Source of the DNA: Cavia porcellus
Lineage: Eukaryota > Chordata > Mammalia > Rodentia > Caviidae
DNA length: 64,000 nt
Assembly: GCF_034190915.1 (NCBI RefSeq)
Contig: NW_026947484.1
Coordinates: 82,531,982-82,595,981, forward strand
Direction of reading: 5' to 3'
The stretch's first letter is position 1; each line of letters starts with the position of its first letter. The notes beneath the pieces were generated by a model, which had not been told where the DNA came from, made no database searches, and saw only the letters and a program-made list of their open reading frames with translations. Below are positions 36,640-47,668 of the stretch, one piece after another. The translations under genes and the position numbers were made by a program.

Positions 36640-37560
36640 TATTTATTTTTTCAGAACAGAACAATGTAAGCAACATAGTGTTTTACCACAAGATAACCTG
36701 ACATAACAGTAGTTACTATAGTGTCTTTTTCCTTGAAATATTTGAGTATACCTTCATATACTGTAGCATCAAACATAACAAGACAGTGTAAAACCATTCA
36801 AGAGAATGAAAGTATTCAGGGTATTTAGAACCAACTAACAGAAAATGAACAATGGTTTCTGTATTATCTCCTTGTCTAAAAAAATTTTGTTTATACTATC
36901 ACATGTAATAAAATCCAATAATATACAACATGATAAAACTGATGGAGACAGAAGAACAAAAGCTTGATGGGACTTCAAAACAAGATATTAAATCAGCACT
37001 AGCTATTATAATGTCTTGTTTTCTTCAGAATAACTGATAATACCATCACAGACAATAAAATCAAATAACCCAGAAATAACCCATTCCAATTAATGAATGA
37101 AAACATTATAAGGCTTCAAAGCAATATAATGGGGAAACATGATTACCACATACTTTTATGTAGTCTTACCATTTCTTACGCTAGGGAAACTATTCAGTAT
37201 TTATACATGTGAGTTTGATTTATTTTGCTTATGAGTATGGTCTCAAAGCTGCATCCATTTATTTATAAACATCTCAATGTGATCATTCTTCATAGCTGAG
37301 TAGTACTCCATTGTAGAAAAATACTACAACTTTTTTATACATTCCTTAGTTGATTGACACTTAGGTTATTTCCAAGATCTGGCTATTATAAATTCTACTG
37401 CTGTAAACATGGGTGCACATATATCATTGTGATATGATGTTTTCAGTTCTTCTGGGAACATGCCTAGAAGTGGAATAACTGGAACAAATGGGACTTCCAA
37501 TTGCAGCTTTTTTGAGAAATCTCCAAACTGACCTCCACAATGGTTGCACTATACTTTTTT
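36640..37560 (-). mobile_element. L1 3' region, antisense, 5'-truncated
   Basis: 36650-37050 matches 58310-58720 of the ORF2-less element ('acagaagaacaaaagcttga' against 'acagaagaacaaaaggtaga'). Unlike that element it continues into text typical of the distal L1 ('gagtagtactccattgtaga', 'gacacttaggttatttccaa', 'taaacatgggtgcacatata'). It therefore shows what the normal L1 of this family has upstream of the shared 3' UTR. It ends abruptly near 37555 in 'cacaatggttgcactatac'. No open frame. Confidence 0.85.
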
Positions 37561-38014
37561 AAAAAAGGAAGTGTGTATCTAATCTGAAATGTCATCAAAA
37601 TGAAGTGCATTGCTTTGTGAAATGAAGTTGTAATTTGCTTCCATAGGTACTGCAATATGTTTAGGGGTTTGAACCCTACATGTTGGGTAGTCCTGTGTGA
37701 AGAGGGCACGGATGGTACAATACAACATCAAAGTAGGATTTATTGGGGAAAAACCTGCAAGTGGAGAAGTAGCAGTATATGCAGGCCCACCAGCTCTCAT
37801 TCTCCAAGCAAGGTGAAGCTGGGAGGAGGCTTCACTGGAACACCCAGCCTTGTTCCTTCCTCTTGTTGTGCAGTTGTCTCTGGAGAGAAGGGGCACAGCA
37901 CGTCTGTGACTAGGTATCATGGCAGCTTCTGAAGTGAGGATGTTGTGTGCTGGAGCTCAGGACTGTTGAGGAGACTGCTCTGGGCTTTTCTTTGCCTACT
38001 TGAGTTCAAAGGTT

Positions 38015-38135
38015 GACCTTGTCATTTACAGCTAGTAGTATCTGAGGCAAGTCACCTATAGATTGGTATATTATCAGATTGGGATAATAATAGGTGAGTT
38101 GTAAGGATTAAACGAGATAATTAATGTAAATAGTG
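38015..38135 (+). mobile_element. MIR SINE, sense
   Basis: 'gaggcaagtcacctatagat' and 'gggataataataggtgagtt' followed by 'gtaaggattaaacgagataa' match the conserved MIR core and its 3' side. Confidence 0.7.
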
Positions 38136-38892
38136 TAATGTATAATGTAATAACATAATGTAAAATAATAAATGTAAGAAACGTTTGTTTTCTTTTCCAT
38201 GGTACAAAGATGTTTATGAAAGTTTTAAAAAAAGATTTGGAAACCTCTTTGTCTAACATTTGTGATGTGGTAATGGTCTTGAGTACATTCTTGAATTTTT
38301 AGTTACCAGATATACTCCAGGAATTTAAGAAAAAAGTAGTAGACCTCTTTAAAAAACACATGTAACATAGTAACAATGCCAAAACCTATTTTAGAGTATT
38401 AGCACAGAGTGTAATTCCTACTCAGGTGGATGTGTATAGAAAAAGGAAAAAGGTTTGTTCTTACTCAACTCTAGCGCTCCTAGGAATGCTGTCTTTGAAT
38501 CCAGAGTTGCGGCTGGAAGAGCAGAGTTGGCTCTGCAAGTGGGAGGTAGGGAGCCACAAAGCTCTGTGCTTATTCCTCCTTCAGAACAAGAAGGCTTGCG
38601 AGTGTAGCATGTTTCTTGGATGCTTACACATCATTAATGTGGGTGTGCTGTGACCGTCTAATCTGGGTGTGCTGGCACCTCCACTGGCATTGATGTGTAC
38701 AGGGGATAGAAATCTCACTTTATAAACTCAAGTTATTTAGCAGTGGCTATGAAAAAATCACCAGAGGAATAGATGGATCTCTGTCACTGTCTGATGTTTC
38801 AAAGACTTTCCTTGTATTTAATGCTATGCCCAAAATGATAGAATACCCTTCAGTTTTTATTTCTCTCTATAAAAAATTAAGCCAAAGTAAGT

Positions 38893-39003
38893 TTTTTTTT
38901 GAGGCTGAGTCTCATTCTGTAGTCCAGGGCCTAGACCTTAAGGTGATCCTCTTCCCTCAGCCTCCCAAGTGCTAGGATTATAAGATGTAGCATCATCTGG
39001 CTC
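38893..39003 (-). mobile_element. B1-type SINE, antisense
   Basis: Reads 'tgaggctgagtctcattctg', 'gtgatcctcttccctcagcc' and 'cccaagtgctaggattataa'. Lacks the middle block, so probably an internal deletion. Confidence 0.75.
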
Positions 39004-39609
39004 CATTTGTATTTTTTACATGGCACTTGTAAAATATTTAATGAAGCAAGTTGCTAAATATATACTCTTATTTTAACACATTGAATATTTTAGAGTAAGT
39101 TTGACAGCTGAAAATAAGGTGAGGATGGTTGAAGGATAATGTAGATTTCTGTCTCACATAAAATTCTATATGATTGAAATATTTAATGTTAAATATATTA
39201 AATTTCGGCGTGGTATATGATTGGATTCCATAGAAGAGACAGGCAGATTTGAACTAAATTTTAAATAATTGCAATCAAATAAAAAGACATGCTATTTATA
39301 CTACATGAGAGGTGATAAATTAACATCCTTAATAAAGTACCTCTCCAACTAATTTACAAATGTTACTTAAAAGCAAATCAGTGAAAATGAAAATATAGCT
39401 AGTCAAATATTGATACATTTTGGTGCAGAATGTAAAATTTCAATGAATATTTGAAACAATATAGGGTATTTTAAGGAAATTTTGTTCATTTAGAGTGCCG
39501 ATGGGTGTTTACTTTCCAATATGAGAAGATTGTAAGTTTCTCTTGCCATTAGGGATACTTTGGTGGGCAAATATGAGAAACTGAATTACCTTAATATATA
39601 AAGAACCTC

Positions 39610-39790
39610 TCATTCTTATTACTAAAATTCATTGAGCTCTTTTGTCAGGCATAAAACATACAGTAACTTTAATTTTTATGTTTAATTTTTATAACTGCCT
39701 TATAAAACCGATAGTTGTTGTTACCTACATTTTTTAGACAAGAAAAAAGAGTGGTGAAAATACAAGCAACTCAGCAAAGCAGAAATATAG
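39610..39790 (-). mobile_element. MIR SINE, antisense, diverged
   Basis: 'tttaatttttataactgcct' followed by 'ttgttacctacattttttag' and 'acaagaaaaaagagtggtga' follows the order of a MIR complement. Heavily mutated. Confidence 0.5.
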
Positions 39791-39829
39791 TTAGATAATA
39801 CTACAGGCCATAAGTTTAATCTCACTAGT

Positions 39830-40245
39830 GGCAAAGAGGTGAATGTCACTTTTCACTTCACTTCTCAGATTGGCAAAGGGGACAGGTGAATATACCCAAT
39901 GTAGCTAATGTCTTTGCAAATTAGTGTAACTCCATGGATTAGTCCAACAGCCTTAGATGTGTGTGCCCTGTGACTCTACATTTTGCATCTGGAACTTTTT
40001 CTGTGGAAATAATTAGATAGTTGCACCAAGATGCATTTATTTGGGGAGTCATCAGGTGTTGATTATAAAACTGAAAAATGGGTTGCAAGTATGTGTCTGA
40101 CATGAGGGATGTTGAATATATTATGTACATCCACCCATGATATGTTATTCAACATTAAAATGATGTACATTTGTGTTTATTGATATAGACAGATGTTCAT
40201 AGTATACTGTGAGGAATCAAAAGCAGATTACAGGAGGTGATGTTT
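39830..40245 (+). mobile_element. Ancient L1 3' region, sense
   Basis: 'atattatgtacatccaccca', 'tgttattcaacattaaaatg', 'gatatagacagatgttcata' and 'gaggaatcaaaagcagatta' follow the order of the L1M-type 3' end. No coding capacity remains. Confidence 0.6.
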
Positions 40246-40260
40246 TTCTTTTTCTTTCTT

Positions 40261-40352
40261 CCTTTTTTTTTTTTTTTGTACCAGGGATTGAACTCAAGAT
40301 GTTGTACTTGCCTGGCAGGCATTTATGCCAGTGAGCTATATCCCTGGCTATT
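40261..40352 (-). mobile_element. ID SINE, antisense
   Basis: A long T-run, 'gtaccagggattgaactcaa', 'acttgcctggcaggcattta' and 'gagctatatccctggc'. Moderately diverged. Confidence 0.85.
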
Positions 40353-40606
40353 GTTTTTCTTTTATGTTTGAAAATAGACATATTTTATAAATTGAAGTAA
40401 GGTATCCTTAAAATTTGGCTCATAATCTTTGGCAGAATTTTACATGAAAAAAATTAAACAAATTGTTTTAAAAGGATTGCCTTACTGTATTTTGCTTGTC
40501 AATGTAGATTTTAAAGTATTACATTTACTTCAAGTAATATATAGGGAATATGGATGAGAACCTTTTTAGTGGAGGTAAAAAGTCCAGAATCTAGTAGATG
40601 ATCCAA

Positions 40607-40770
40607 AGCCAGGCGTGGTGGTGCATACCTATAATCCCAGCATTTAGGAGGCTGAAGTGGGAGGATTGTTGTGAGTTTGAGGCCAGGTTGTACTACAAAG
40701 TGAGTTCAGGGCCAGCCCGAACTACCCAGTGAAACCCTGTCTCAAAAAAGATGGGAAGAAACAAGAAAAG
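40607..40770 (+). mobile_element. B1-type SINE, sense
   Basis: A well preserved start 'ccaggcgtggtggtgcatac', 'ataatcccagcatttaggag', a duplicated middle ('gaggccaggttgtactacaa', 'agggccagcccgaactaccc') and 'gaaaccctgtctcaaaaaag'. Confidence 0.88.
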
Positions 40771-40805
40771 AAAAGAAGATCCATGATGAAGGATCTCAAA
40801 GGATT

Positions 40806-41000
40806 CAGCTAGTTGTGGTGGTGCTTGCCTGTAATCCCAGCACTCTGGGAAGCTGAAGCAGGATCACAAATTTGAGTCCAGTCTGGGCAAGATAGTGACT
40901 TATTCAGGCCATGTTTCAAGATTAAAAAATGGAAAAATGCTGGGGATACAGCTGTGTGTGAAGGCCTGGGTTGCCTCTCTAGTTCCATACAGATGAACAA
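40806..41000 (+). mobile_element. B1-ID dimeric SINE, sense
   Basis: A B1-like half ('agctagttgtggtggtgctt', 'taatcccagcactctgggaa') and A-rich linker, then an ID-like half ('tgctggggatacagctgtgt', 'gaaggcctgggttgcctctc'). Lies 35 bp after another B1. The short linker contains A-rich tail remains. Confidence 0.8.
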
Positions 41001-41623
41001 ATTGTTGCATAAATTGGAGTTTCCATGAAGTTGTGAATTTGAGGCTTTGCCTGTTTTCAGCCTCATACAAAAGTAGAAATATTGAGTACATGGAATCCCT
41101 GAGTCCATATCTCTGGTATCTATGATGACTGTGAGCTGTTAAGCTAGGTAATGACTTTGATGTATTGTTTACTCTGATTAACAAATAAGTATATTAGGGA
41201 ATTTTAGAATTAATAGTGTCAAAGAGTTTAAATTTATCTCCATCTTCATGGTACATTTCACTTCCTACCTGCACTGGATAAAATCAGGCCTGTTTAATAA
41301 TATTAGCATTTGTATGAAAACGTTCTTACTTCAAGCAAAACAGAGGATTTGACAAATCTCCTAGATCTCTGAAATAATTTATTATATCTGCAGCCTTAAT
41401 TAAAATTTGTTGGTCATGGGGCTTTTGTTGAGGTAATATTGTGAAAGGTATTATAACTGGCTGCTTTTGGTTCATCAGGGCGTGGGGAGTAGACTGGTGT
41501 TAGTGCTGAGGGAGGAAGTGGCAGGGGTTGTCTGCTGAGAGAAGCCACTGCTGCTATGGATCTGTGTTCCAGGCCAGGGATCATGAGTGTGTAGTGCACA
41601 GTTTTCCTGTTTACCTTTGCTGG

Positions 41624-41968
41624 TGTCTTAGTTACTTTTTACTGGTTGTTGAGACAAAATACCTGACACCCAAAGTTGGGAAAGGAAAGCTTATTTCTTA
41701 CAGTTTTTGGAGGTTTCAGTCCATTCTCAATTGGCTCCAAAGTAGGGTGGCATGGCAGGGCTGCAGTTCATGGCGGCTGCAAACAGCAAGGCAGAAACCA
41801 GCAAGAGAGCTAGAGACACCTTCTTCCTGCCATTACTACATTGAATGCTGGCTCCACCCCTCTGTGGGTGTAGCACTGACCGTCAATCCAAGCACTAGAC
41901 AGTGAACCAATCATAAATGCATAATGCAAATGCATGAGGCTTGGGGGCCACTGATATGAACCATGACA
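41624..41968 (-). mobile_element. Solo LTR, MaLR-like, antisense
   Basis: Begins 'tgtcttagttactttttact' and ends 'gatatgaaccatgaca', giving TG...CA termini. The flanking 5-mers 'gctgg' (41619-41623) and 'gctag' (41969-41973) agree at 4 of 5 bases, as expected for an old retroviral-type insertion. Same family as 35.0 and 43.6 kb. The open frame of 125 codons across it is chance. Confidence 0.75.
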
Positions 41969-42218
41969 GCTAGGGTCCTTGATCAGGTTCCACAGATCTG
42001 AGATCTGAGAGAGAGGTGGAAACTCGGTCAGTCAAACTATCTATCAGAGGTTCTCTCAGAGGGTGAGACAGAGTGGGGCACAGGCCAGTAGCCAGTGACC
42101 TCAGGTGAGAGGTTTTCTCCAGGTGCATGCAGAGCTGGTGGGGAAGTGCTGTATGGTGCTCCTTGTCACCTGGTAGGTAACCTTATCTTTTCTCAGGGAT
42201 ATATGTTTATGTTCTCTC

Positions 42219-42307
42219 TCTTTTTTTTTTTACCGGTACCAGGGATCGAACTCACGACTGCCTGCTTGCAAGGCAGGTGCTTATGCCGCTGAGCTAAATC
42301 CCCAGCC
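42219..42307 (-). mobile_element. ID SINE, antisense, near consensus
   Basis: 'ccggtaccagggatcgaact', 'cgactgcctgcttgcaaggc' and 'gagctaaatccccagcccc'. The flanks share 'ttatgttctct' on the left (before the T-run) and on the right (just after 'gtgc'), a probable target duplication. Confidence 0.92.
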
Positions 42308-43609
42308 CCTTGTGCTTATGTTCTCTGTGAGCTATTTTTCTTTTTACACTCATTTGATAAAGAAATAAAAAAGAATAAATGTTTACACCATCATTTTGTT
42401 GTTGATGCTTTAAGAATTGTGATATTCTATTCTTGGAGTTTATCTTATGATATTTTTTCTATGTTGTTGCAAGTCAGTGTACATTTTCATAGTTTGAGAA
42501 ATTTAACAAAACAAAACTAAAAAGCAAACACAGTACTTACCACATCAGTTCTCTTGTTGGAATGAATTGGCACATGAACTATGCAAAATGATTGAGACAT
42601 ACCCTTCATTTAGTAACTCATAATTTTAATTCTGTATTTATAACTAATTGAAACAGTAGCATTTGATATAGGAAAACTAAATTTTCAGGTTTTTCCTCCC
42701 CTAGATAATATAAGCCAATTTTATATTTTATAAATCAGTTTTCCAGGGATGCAAAATGAAAAATGAAAATTCTTGCACAAGAGTATTTCCTAGTGTTAAT
42801 GTAAGCAGGTTGACTTAAACTAAAAAAAAGGTTAGAGATAATTGAAGCATCTGGTGAAAGAATGCTGCTTGTTGTAATTTAACATTTACAACATCTTATG
42901 TACTGTCATAGGCTCATGTTTGCAACATGGATTTTTAGCATAATTATCCTTTAGACCATGCTTCATGCCAGCAACTAAAGAATACTTTATGTGTAGAATA
43001 TTTCTCAAGGGAAGTCTGTGGGAGACAGGTGAAGGAATGTGACCAGCCCCTCCTCTGAGTGGTCCTGCCCTAGTGGGTACGGACAGCTCCTCTTAGGGAA
43101 GGGGTAGGATGCCCTGACTGACAGGTGCCCTGCCTGTACACCTTCTCTTCCTTTCTATCAGGGAAGCAAGCACATGGAAAAAATTAGATGGCTTTTAATT
43201 CATTAAATAAAAGTGATAATACATATAAGCAGAATAAAAAAGTGCTGATGAAAATTTAGACATTTACTTTTAAAAATAAGAGTATATTTACTTCGCAGGT
43301 ATACTGATGTTAGAGTTTCTGATGGTTTATATATTATCATTTAGAAACATTATTAATGTAGTACTTGCATACAGGTGTGCATACTTGCATACAGGTGATA
43401 AATTAAGGGTTAAGGTGTAAGTGCGCTTAGGAACAAACACACTTTCTGCTTCTCCACTGGAATTTTGTTCTCTTTGTTTACAGCTCAGAGTCTAAGATTG
43501 TTCTTTGTTTATAATATACAAATTTCTTATTTTCCAAACTTAAAAAAATATTATCTTAACATTTATAACAGAATAAATCACTTACTATCCATTTAATACC
43601 CTTATGGTA

Positions 43610-44034
43610 TGGGTTTTAGTCACTTTTTGTTGCTGAAACAAAATAACCCCCAAAGTTAAAGGAGAAGAAGTTTATTGTAGCTCTTAAGTTTGTGGAGATT
43701 TCAGTTCATGGCTAGCCCTAAGTCAGGGTGGGTTGGCAGAGGGCCATGGCAGAGAAACAGTTCATGGCTGGTAGAAGACAGCAAAGCTGTGAAGTAGGAG
43801 CAGTAAGTGACAACAGCAGCCCTTGTCCTGCCCCATATATTCTGTCCAGCGTACCTGCCCTTAGTGAAGGTAGCATTCACACCCAGGGCACCCTTAATCC
43901 TAGCATTGCACCATGAACCCCAGCATTACATCCTTAATCCCAGCATCACACACCTTAGATCCTGCTACCTCCAAAAAAGCCCCATCTGTGACCACTTAAG
44001 TTTTGGGGGGACATCTGGATACAAGTCATAAACA
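43610..44034 (-). mobile_element. Solo LTR, MaLR-like, antisense
   Basis: Starts 'tgggttttagtcactttttg' and ends 'ggatacaagtcataaaca'. Its complement aligns with the start and end of the sense copy at 35.0 kb. Contains an internal degenerate repeat of 'taatcccagcat' and 'catcacacacctta' units near 43.90-43.95 kb. No secure 5-bp duplication. Confidence 0.7.
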
Positions 44035-44085
44035 GAGTTCTAATGTACTTTTGGTAAATTCAGTAATTATAATGAGGTTATAGAG

Positions 44086-44275
44086 CAGTGATGGTGAACC
44101 CTTTGGAGACCAAGTTGTGAACTGCCCCCCAAAACTCATTTATTTATTGCAAGGTGCCAACACTACAATTAAACCAAAATACTGAGGTTTAGTTTAGAAA
44201 AAACAACTCTACATTAGTATCTTTTGTCTTAAAAGAAAAGTACAATAATGTGCATGCCATAGGTTCACCGCACTG
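44086..44275. mobile_element. Short hAT-type DNA transposon with terminal repeats and 8-bp duplication
   Basis: Left end 'cagtgatggtgaacc'. The right end 'ggttcaccgcactg' is its inverted copy with two changes and one base fewer. The flanking 8-mers 'ttatagag' (44078-44085) and 'tcatagag' (44276-44283) match at 7 of 8 bases. About 190 bp and non-coding; the same family as the copy at 22.55 kb. Confidence 0.9.
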
Positions 44276-44744
44276 TCATAGAGTTATTGGGCTAACTCAT
44301 GAAGTGCACTTACACATGAAAGCAAAATACCATGGATAGGTGGAGCTTTTAGGGAGCCATTAGGTAATAAGGATTCCAACATGTGCATTAGATTGCTACC
44401 TATACCAAAGGATAGATCTTCTTTCTTCATCCTTTCTCTGTACACTGAGAGTCCAGAATTGTGAGCCATAAATTTCTAAGTTAATCTGAGATATTTCAAT
44501 GATAGCTGCTTGAAAAAACTGTGATATTCTGGTTTTGATTTGGATATCTATTTTGTTTTTGAGTTTCTAGGATTGTTGGTAGATAAATTTCCAGGAATGG
44601 AGCACAAATTTGAGATTTTTAATTTGGCTTTGTTATCAAAATTAACATATTAAAAAGTTCCAGAATGACTGAGTTTTCTACCTCTCCCCGCTTTGGTGGT
44701 ACAGTGAACTAAATCCAAGGAGTGGTGAGCTATATTTCAGTCTT

Positions 44745-44875
44745 TTTATTTATTTTGTAGTTTTGAGAAAAGATCTTGCTTGCTAAGTTGTCTAGGTTGG
44801 CCTCAAATTTAGTTTCTCCTGCCTTAGTCTTTGAGTATCTGGCAGCATTACTGGTGTGTACACCATGCTTGTTTG
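44745..44875 (-). mobile_element. B1-type SINE, antisense, diverged
   Basis: 'gagaaaagatcttgcttgct', 'tctaggttggcctcaaattt' and 'actggtgtgtacaccatgct' give the B1 complement layout. Confidence 0.65.
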
Positions 44876-46729
44876 GGATCCTTTTTAACTGAGAAAATAT
44901 ATAAACCTTTTTTTACTGCTTCAGAGATGCTTGATCTTGTTAATTGGTTAGAATGCAGCATACTTGATTTTATTTTTGTAATATAAGTCTTAAAAGAAAA
45001 GTACACGTAGTGTTTGAAGAAGAAGCACATTATATGAGGTGGCTGTTCTCTCAGCTACCTGCAAGCATTTTTTTTAGCGGTACACACTTTCCTGGGAAGA
45101 CATTAGCGGGTTGCAGGTAAATGAAGAGAAAACAAAAGAAGTTGATCTTCCTGTAAAGCAGTCATGCTCACTGTGTTGTTGACTACCACTGTGATGAGCA
45201 TTTGGAGATGTTTGTCACTTTAAGGTTGGGGATTAAATTCCTTTTCTATTCAAAAGACAGAAAATAACTGTTGCTGTCTTATCATTAAGAAATCACTGTC
45301 CTAATTATATTTGGCATTTTTCAATTCTTTTGGCCAGATTTGATTATTATAAACTCCCAAAACAGAGAACAACAATCTTGGGAAAAATTTGTCGTCATGG
45401 AGTCTGGTCCTTATTTTCTTGTTTCCTTGAGTGGTGCAACCATGTATGTTAATCTTGGTGAGTTTGTATTAAACACGTAGTTTGAAGAAACAAGAGTGAG
45501 CTAATTAAACTCTTGAAGCTTTCTTTGCAAGCTGTCTGTTGATAGAGCTGATGGGACAGGTTGTGGTCATGAAGAACTTTTGCTGGATGTGTCAAGCTCA
45601 CAAAGCCTGCTTTTATCCCTGATTAATACTGCTATATAGGTGCAAGGCGGTCTGGAAATACAAGATAGGGAGAATTTAGCTCTGGGATGGCATGGGCTTG
45701 AAAAATGTTGTGAAGATCTGATATCTGATGAAGTGAAGAGTAGATGGAGTTTCATAAGTATTGGTTTTTGGAAAGTGGGTCTGGAAGAAAGAAACTAGCA
45801 GCTTAAAGGTGGAAGCAGTTGTTTTGGCAGTTGGCTGTGTGTTATATTTAAACTGCCCTATCAAAGACTTGCTTGGCTTCCCAACAGTTCTAAATGAAGA
45901 ATTGAAAATAGTACTTTTCTGATTTGCTCTACGTACAGTGCTCAGGAGCTGCAGAGTCATACCGGATCCTGTGTTCTCCATAGCCTGGATAGATTTTGCC
46001 AGATTGGTTGATTTGTTCCAGTCCTTATTCCTATCTCAGTTCCTTTGATTTCTTTCTTTCTAATTTTGGGGAAATGATGTGAGGTACAATGGAAAGAGCC
46101 ATTTACTCACATCCCAACCTCTAAGATTACTAAGATGCAGTCATGCAAGGGGTTTACTAGGAAACCTTAGGAGGATCAGACTTCACAGTAACTGTCTGTG
46201 CAGTGGGAGACTGGAAGATTCAGTAGTTGCTCAAGGATTTTTTTTTTAAATGCAAGAGTTGAGGGCCAAACTTTGTTTACACTGGTATTAATTGCTTTTT
46301 CTGGCTGGAATGAGTTGGAGAAGGCAGGTGATTCAGCATGAGGTGAAGGGCTGTGGGAGGACTGTGAAGGGAGGCTGGGAAAGGTGGTGCTTGCCCACTC
46401 AAGCTTGTGACCTTAATATGTACATCATCTCTACATTCTCTATATTCTCTGTCATTTCAGCTCATTCTCTGCACATCCCAGCTGTAGCACCACTTGGAGC
46501 CCAGCAGGAACTCAAATCCACTGATTGTACTTTTTACACTGTCTCACCACGCTTTTGCTTTGTAATCCAGCCCTTGCCTGTCTTGCCATATACCCCTGGC
46601 AGAACTCAAGCTGTTTCTATGATGTTCTTGCTTGGTCCTGTGCAGCTGGCTGTGCTGGGGGACCGTTCTGTTTCTTCCCAAATCCAAGATTTTGATCATA
46701 ATGCTTAGTAGTCTAGCTATATTTCTCTG

Positions 46730-46906
46730 GTCTGCTAGCTCTCCTGTCTTTTCTTGTCTCCATCTTCATTCTATAGTGATTGTCTTCCTTAGAATTAGCT
46801 GACTGTGAACTGAAACCTCTATGAACTGTGAGCCAAAATAAACTTCTCTTTTTTAAACTGTGGCTGTTGGGTATTTTGTCTGAGCAATGAGAAAATAACT
46901 AAGAGA
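46730..46906 (+). mobile_element. MaLR-like LTR 3' part, sense
   Basis: 'gactgtgaactgaaacctct', 'atgaactgtgagccaaaata' and 'ttgggtattttgtctgagca' match the 3' part of the LTR at 35.0 kb ('aaattgtgaactgactaaaa', 'ggtattgggaaccttgtccc'). The 5' part is missing or unrecognisable. Confidence 0.6.
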
Positions 46907-47316
46907 TGCCTTGTAGTCCAGCTGCTTTCTTCCAGTCTACAGCTCTCCTTGTTTTTCCTGTCTCCATTTTCATTGTGAGAATGGTCTTGCTTGTCATTTC
47001 TCAGAAAACAGAGAACTTCTACAATTCCAACCAGCTCATTTATGCCCAGCAGCTCCCCTGCCCATGCCCTTTGCTCTCCAGGCTGTTGCCCTGCTGTTAC
47101 CCTGGATGAATTGTTTATGCTTCTGAATGAGGCCACTTGTATTCTTGACATCGGCTTCTCATGCACCTTCAAAAACGTTGTCTTGCCATCTCCACTTTTT
47201 CTTGGGCATCATCAGTTTTTTTTCTTCGGAGCAGTCTCATCAGCGTGCCCCTCTACCTGTAACACCCCTTTTTTTCCTTCTCCTTTTAGAAATGTGCTCT
47301 AAAAAAGAAGTGTAGA

Positions 47317-47495
47317 ACTGGACTTGGTGGCCCACTCCTGTAATTCTAGCACTAGGAAGGCAGAGGCAGGAAGATTGATGTGGGCTTGGGAATAGCGTGG
47401 GCTATGTATATAAAAAGACCTTATCTTTATCAAAACCCCAAAACAAACAAAAAAACAACAAACAAAACAAAACAAAACAAAACCCCAAGCCCCAA
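47317..47495 (+). mobile_element. B1-type SINE, sense, with (AAAACA)n tail
   Basis: 'actggacttggtggcccact', 'taattctagcactaggaagg' and 'cagaggcaggaagattgatg', followed by an A-rich tail that has expanded into AAACA/AAAACA repeats up to about 47485. Confidence 0.8.
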
Positions 47496-47547
47496 AACTA
47501 CCCAAAATTAAAGAAAAGAATTATGTATGTTCACTATTTTAACTTTA

Positions 47548-47668
47548 TTATTTTTGAGACAGAGTCTCACTATGTGAATCAGACTTGCTGTGTAATTCAC
47601 AGGCATCCTCTTGCCTCTGCCTCACAAATGCTGAGACTAAGGATGTGTGCCATCATGCCTGGCCTCTT
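47548..47668 (-). mobile_element. B1-type SINE, antisense
   Basis: 'tttgagacagagtctcacta', 'catcctcttgcctctgcctc' and 'tgtgtgccatcatgcctggc' form a B1 complement. Confidence 0.8.

Noticed and set aside
41528..41905. 125-codon plus-strand frame as a gene
   Set aside because: Most of it lies inside the solo LTR at 41624-41968 and it has no domain.
43880..43960. CRISPR-like array, from repeated 'cccagcat' and 'catcaca' units
   Set aside because: The units are irregular, very short and inside a MaLR-like LTR. A CRISPR array is also implausible in a mammalian intron.
46292..46708. 138-codon plus-strand frame
   Set aside because: No motif or family resemblance, and it lies in intron next to an LTR remnant. 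Treated as chance.
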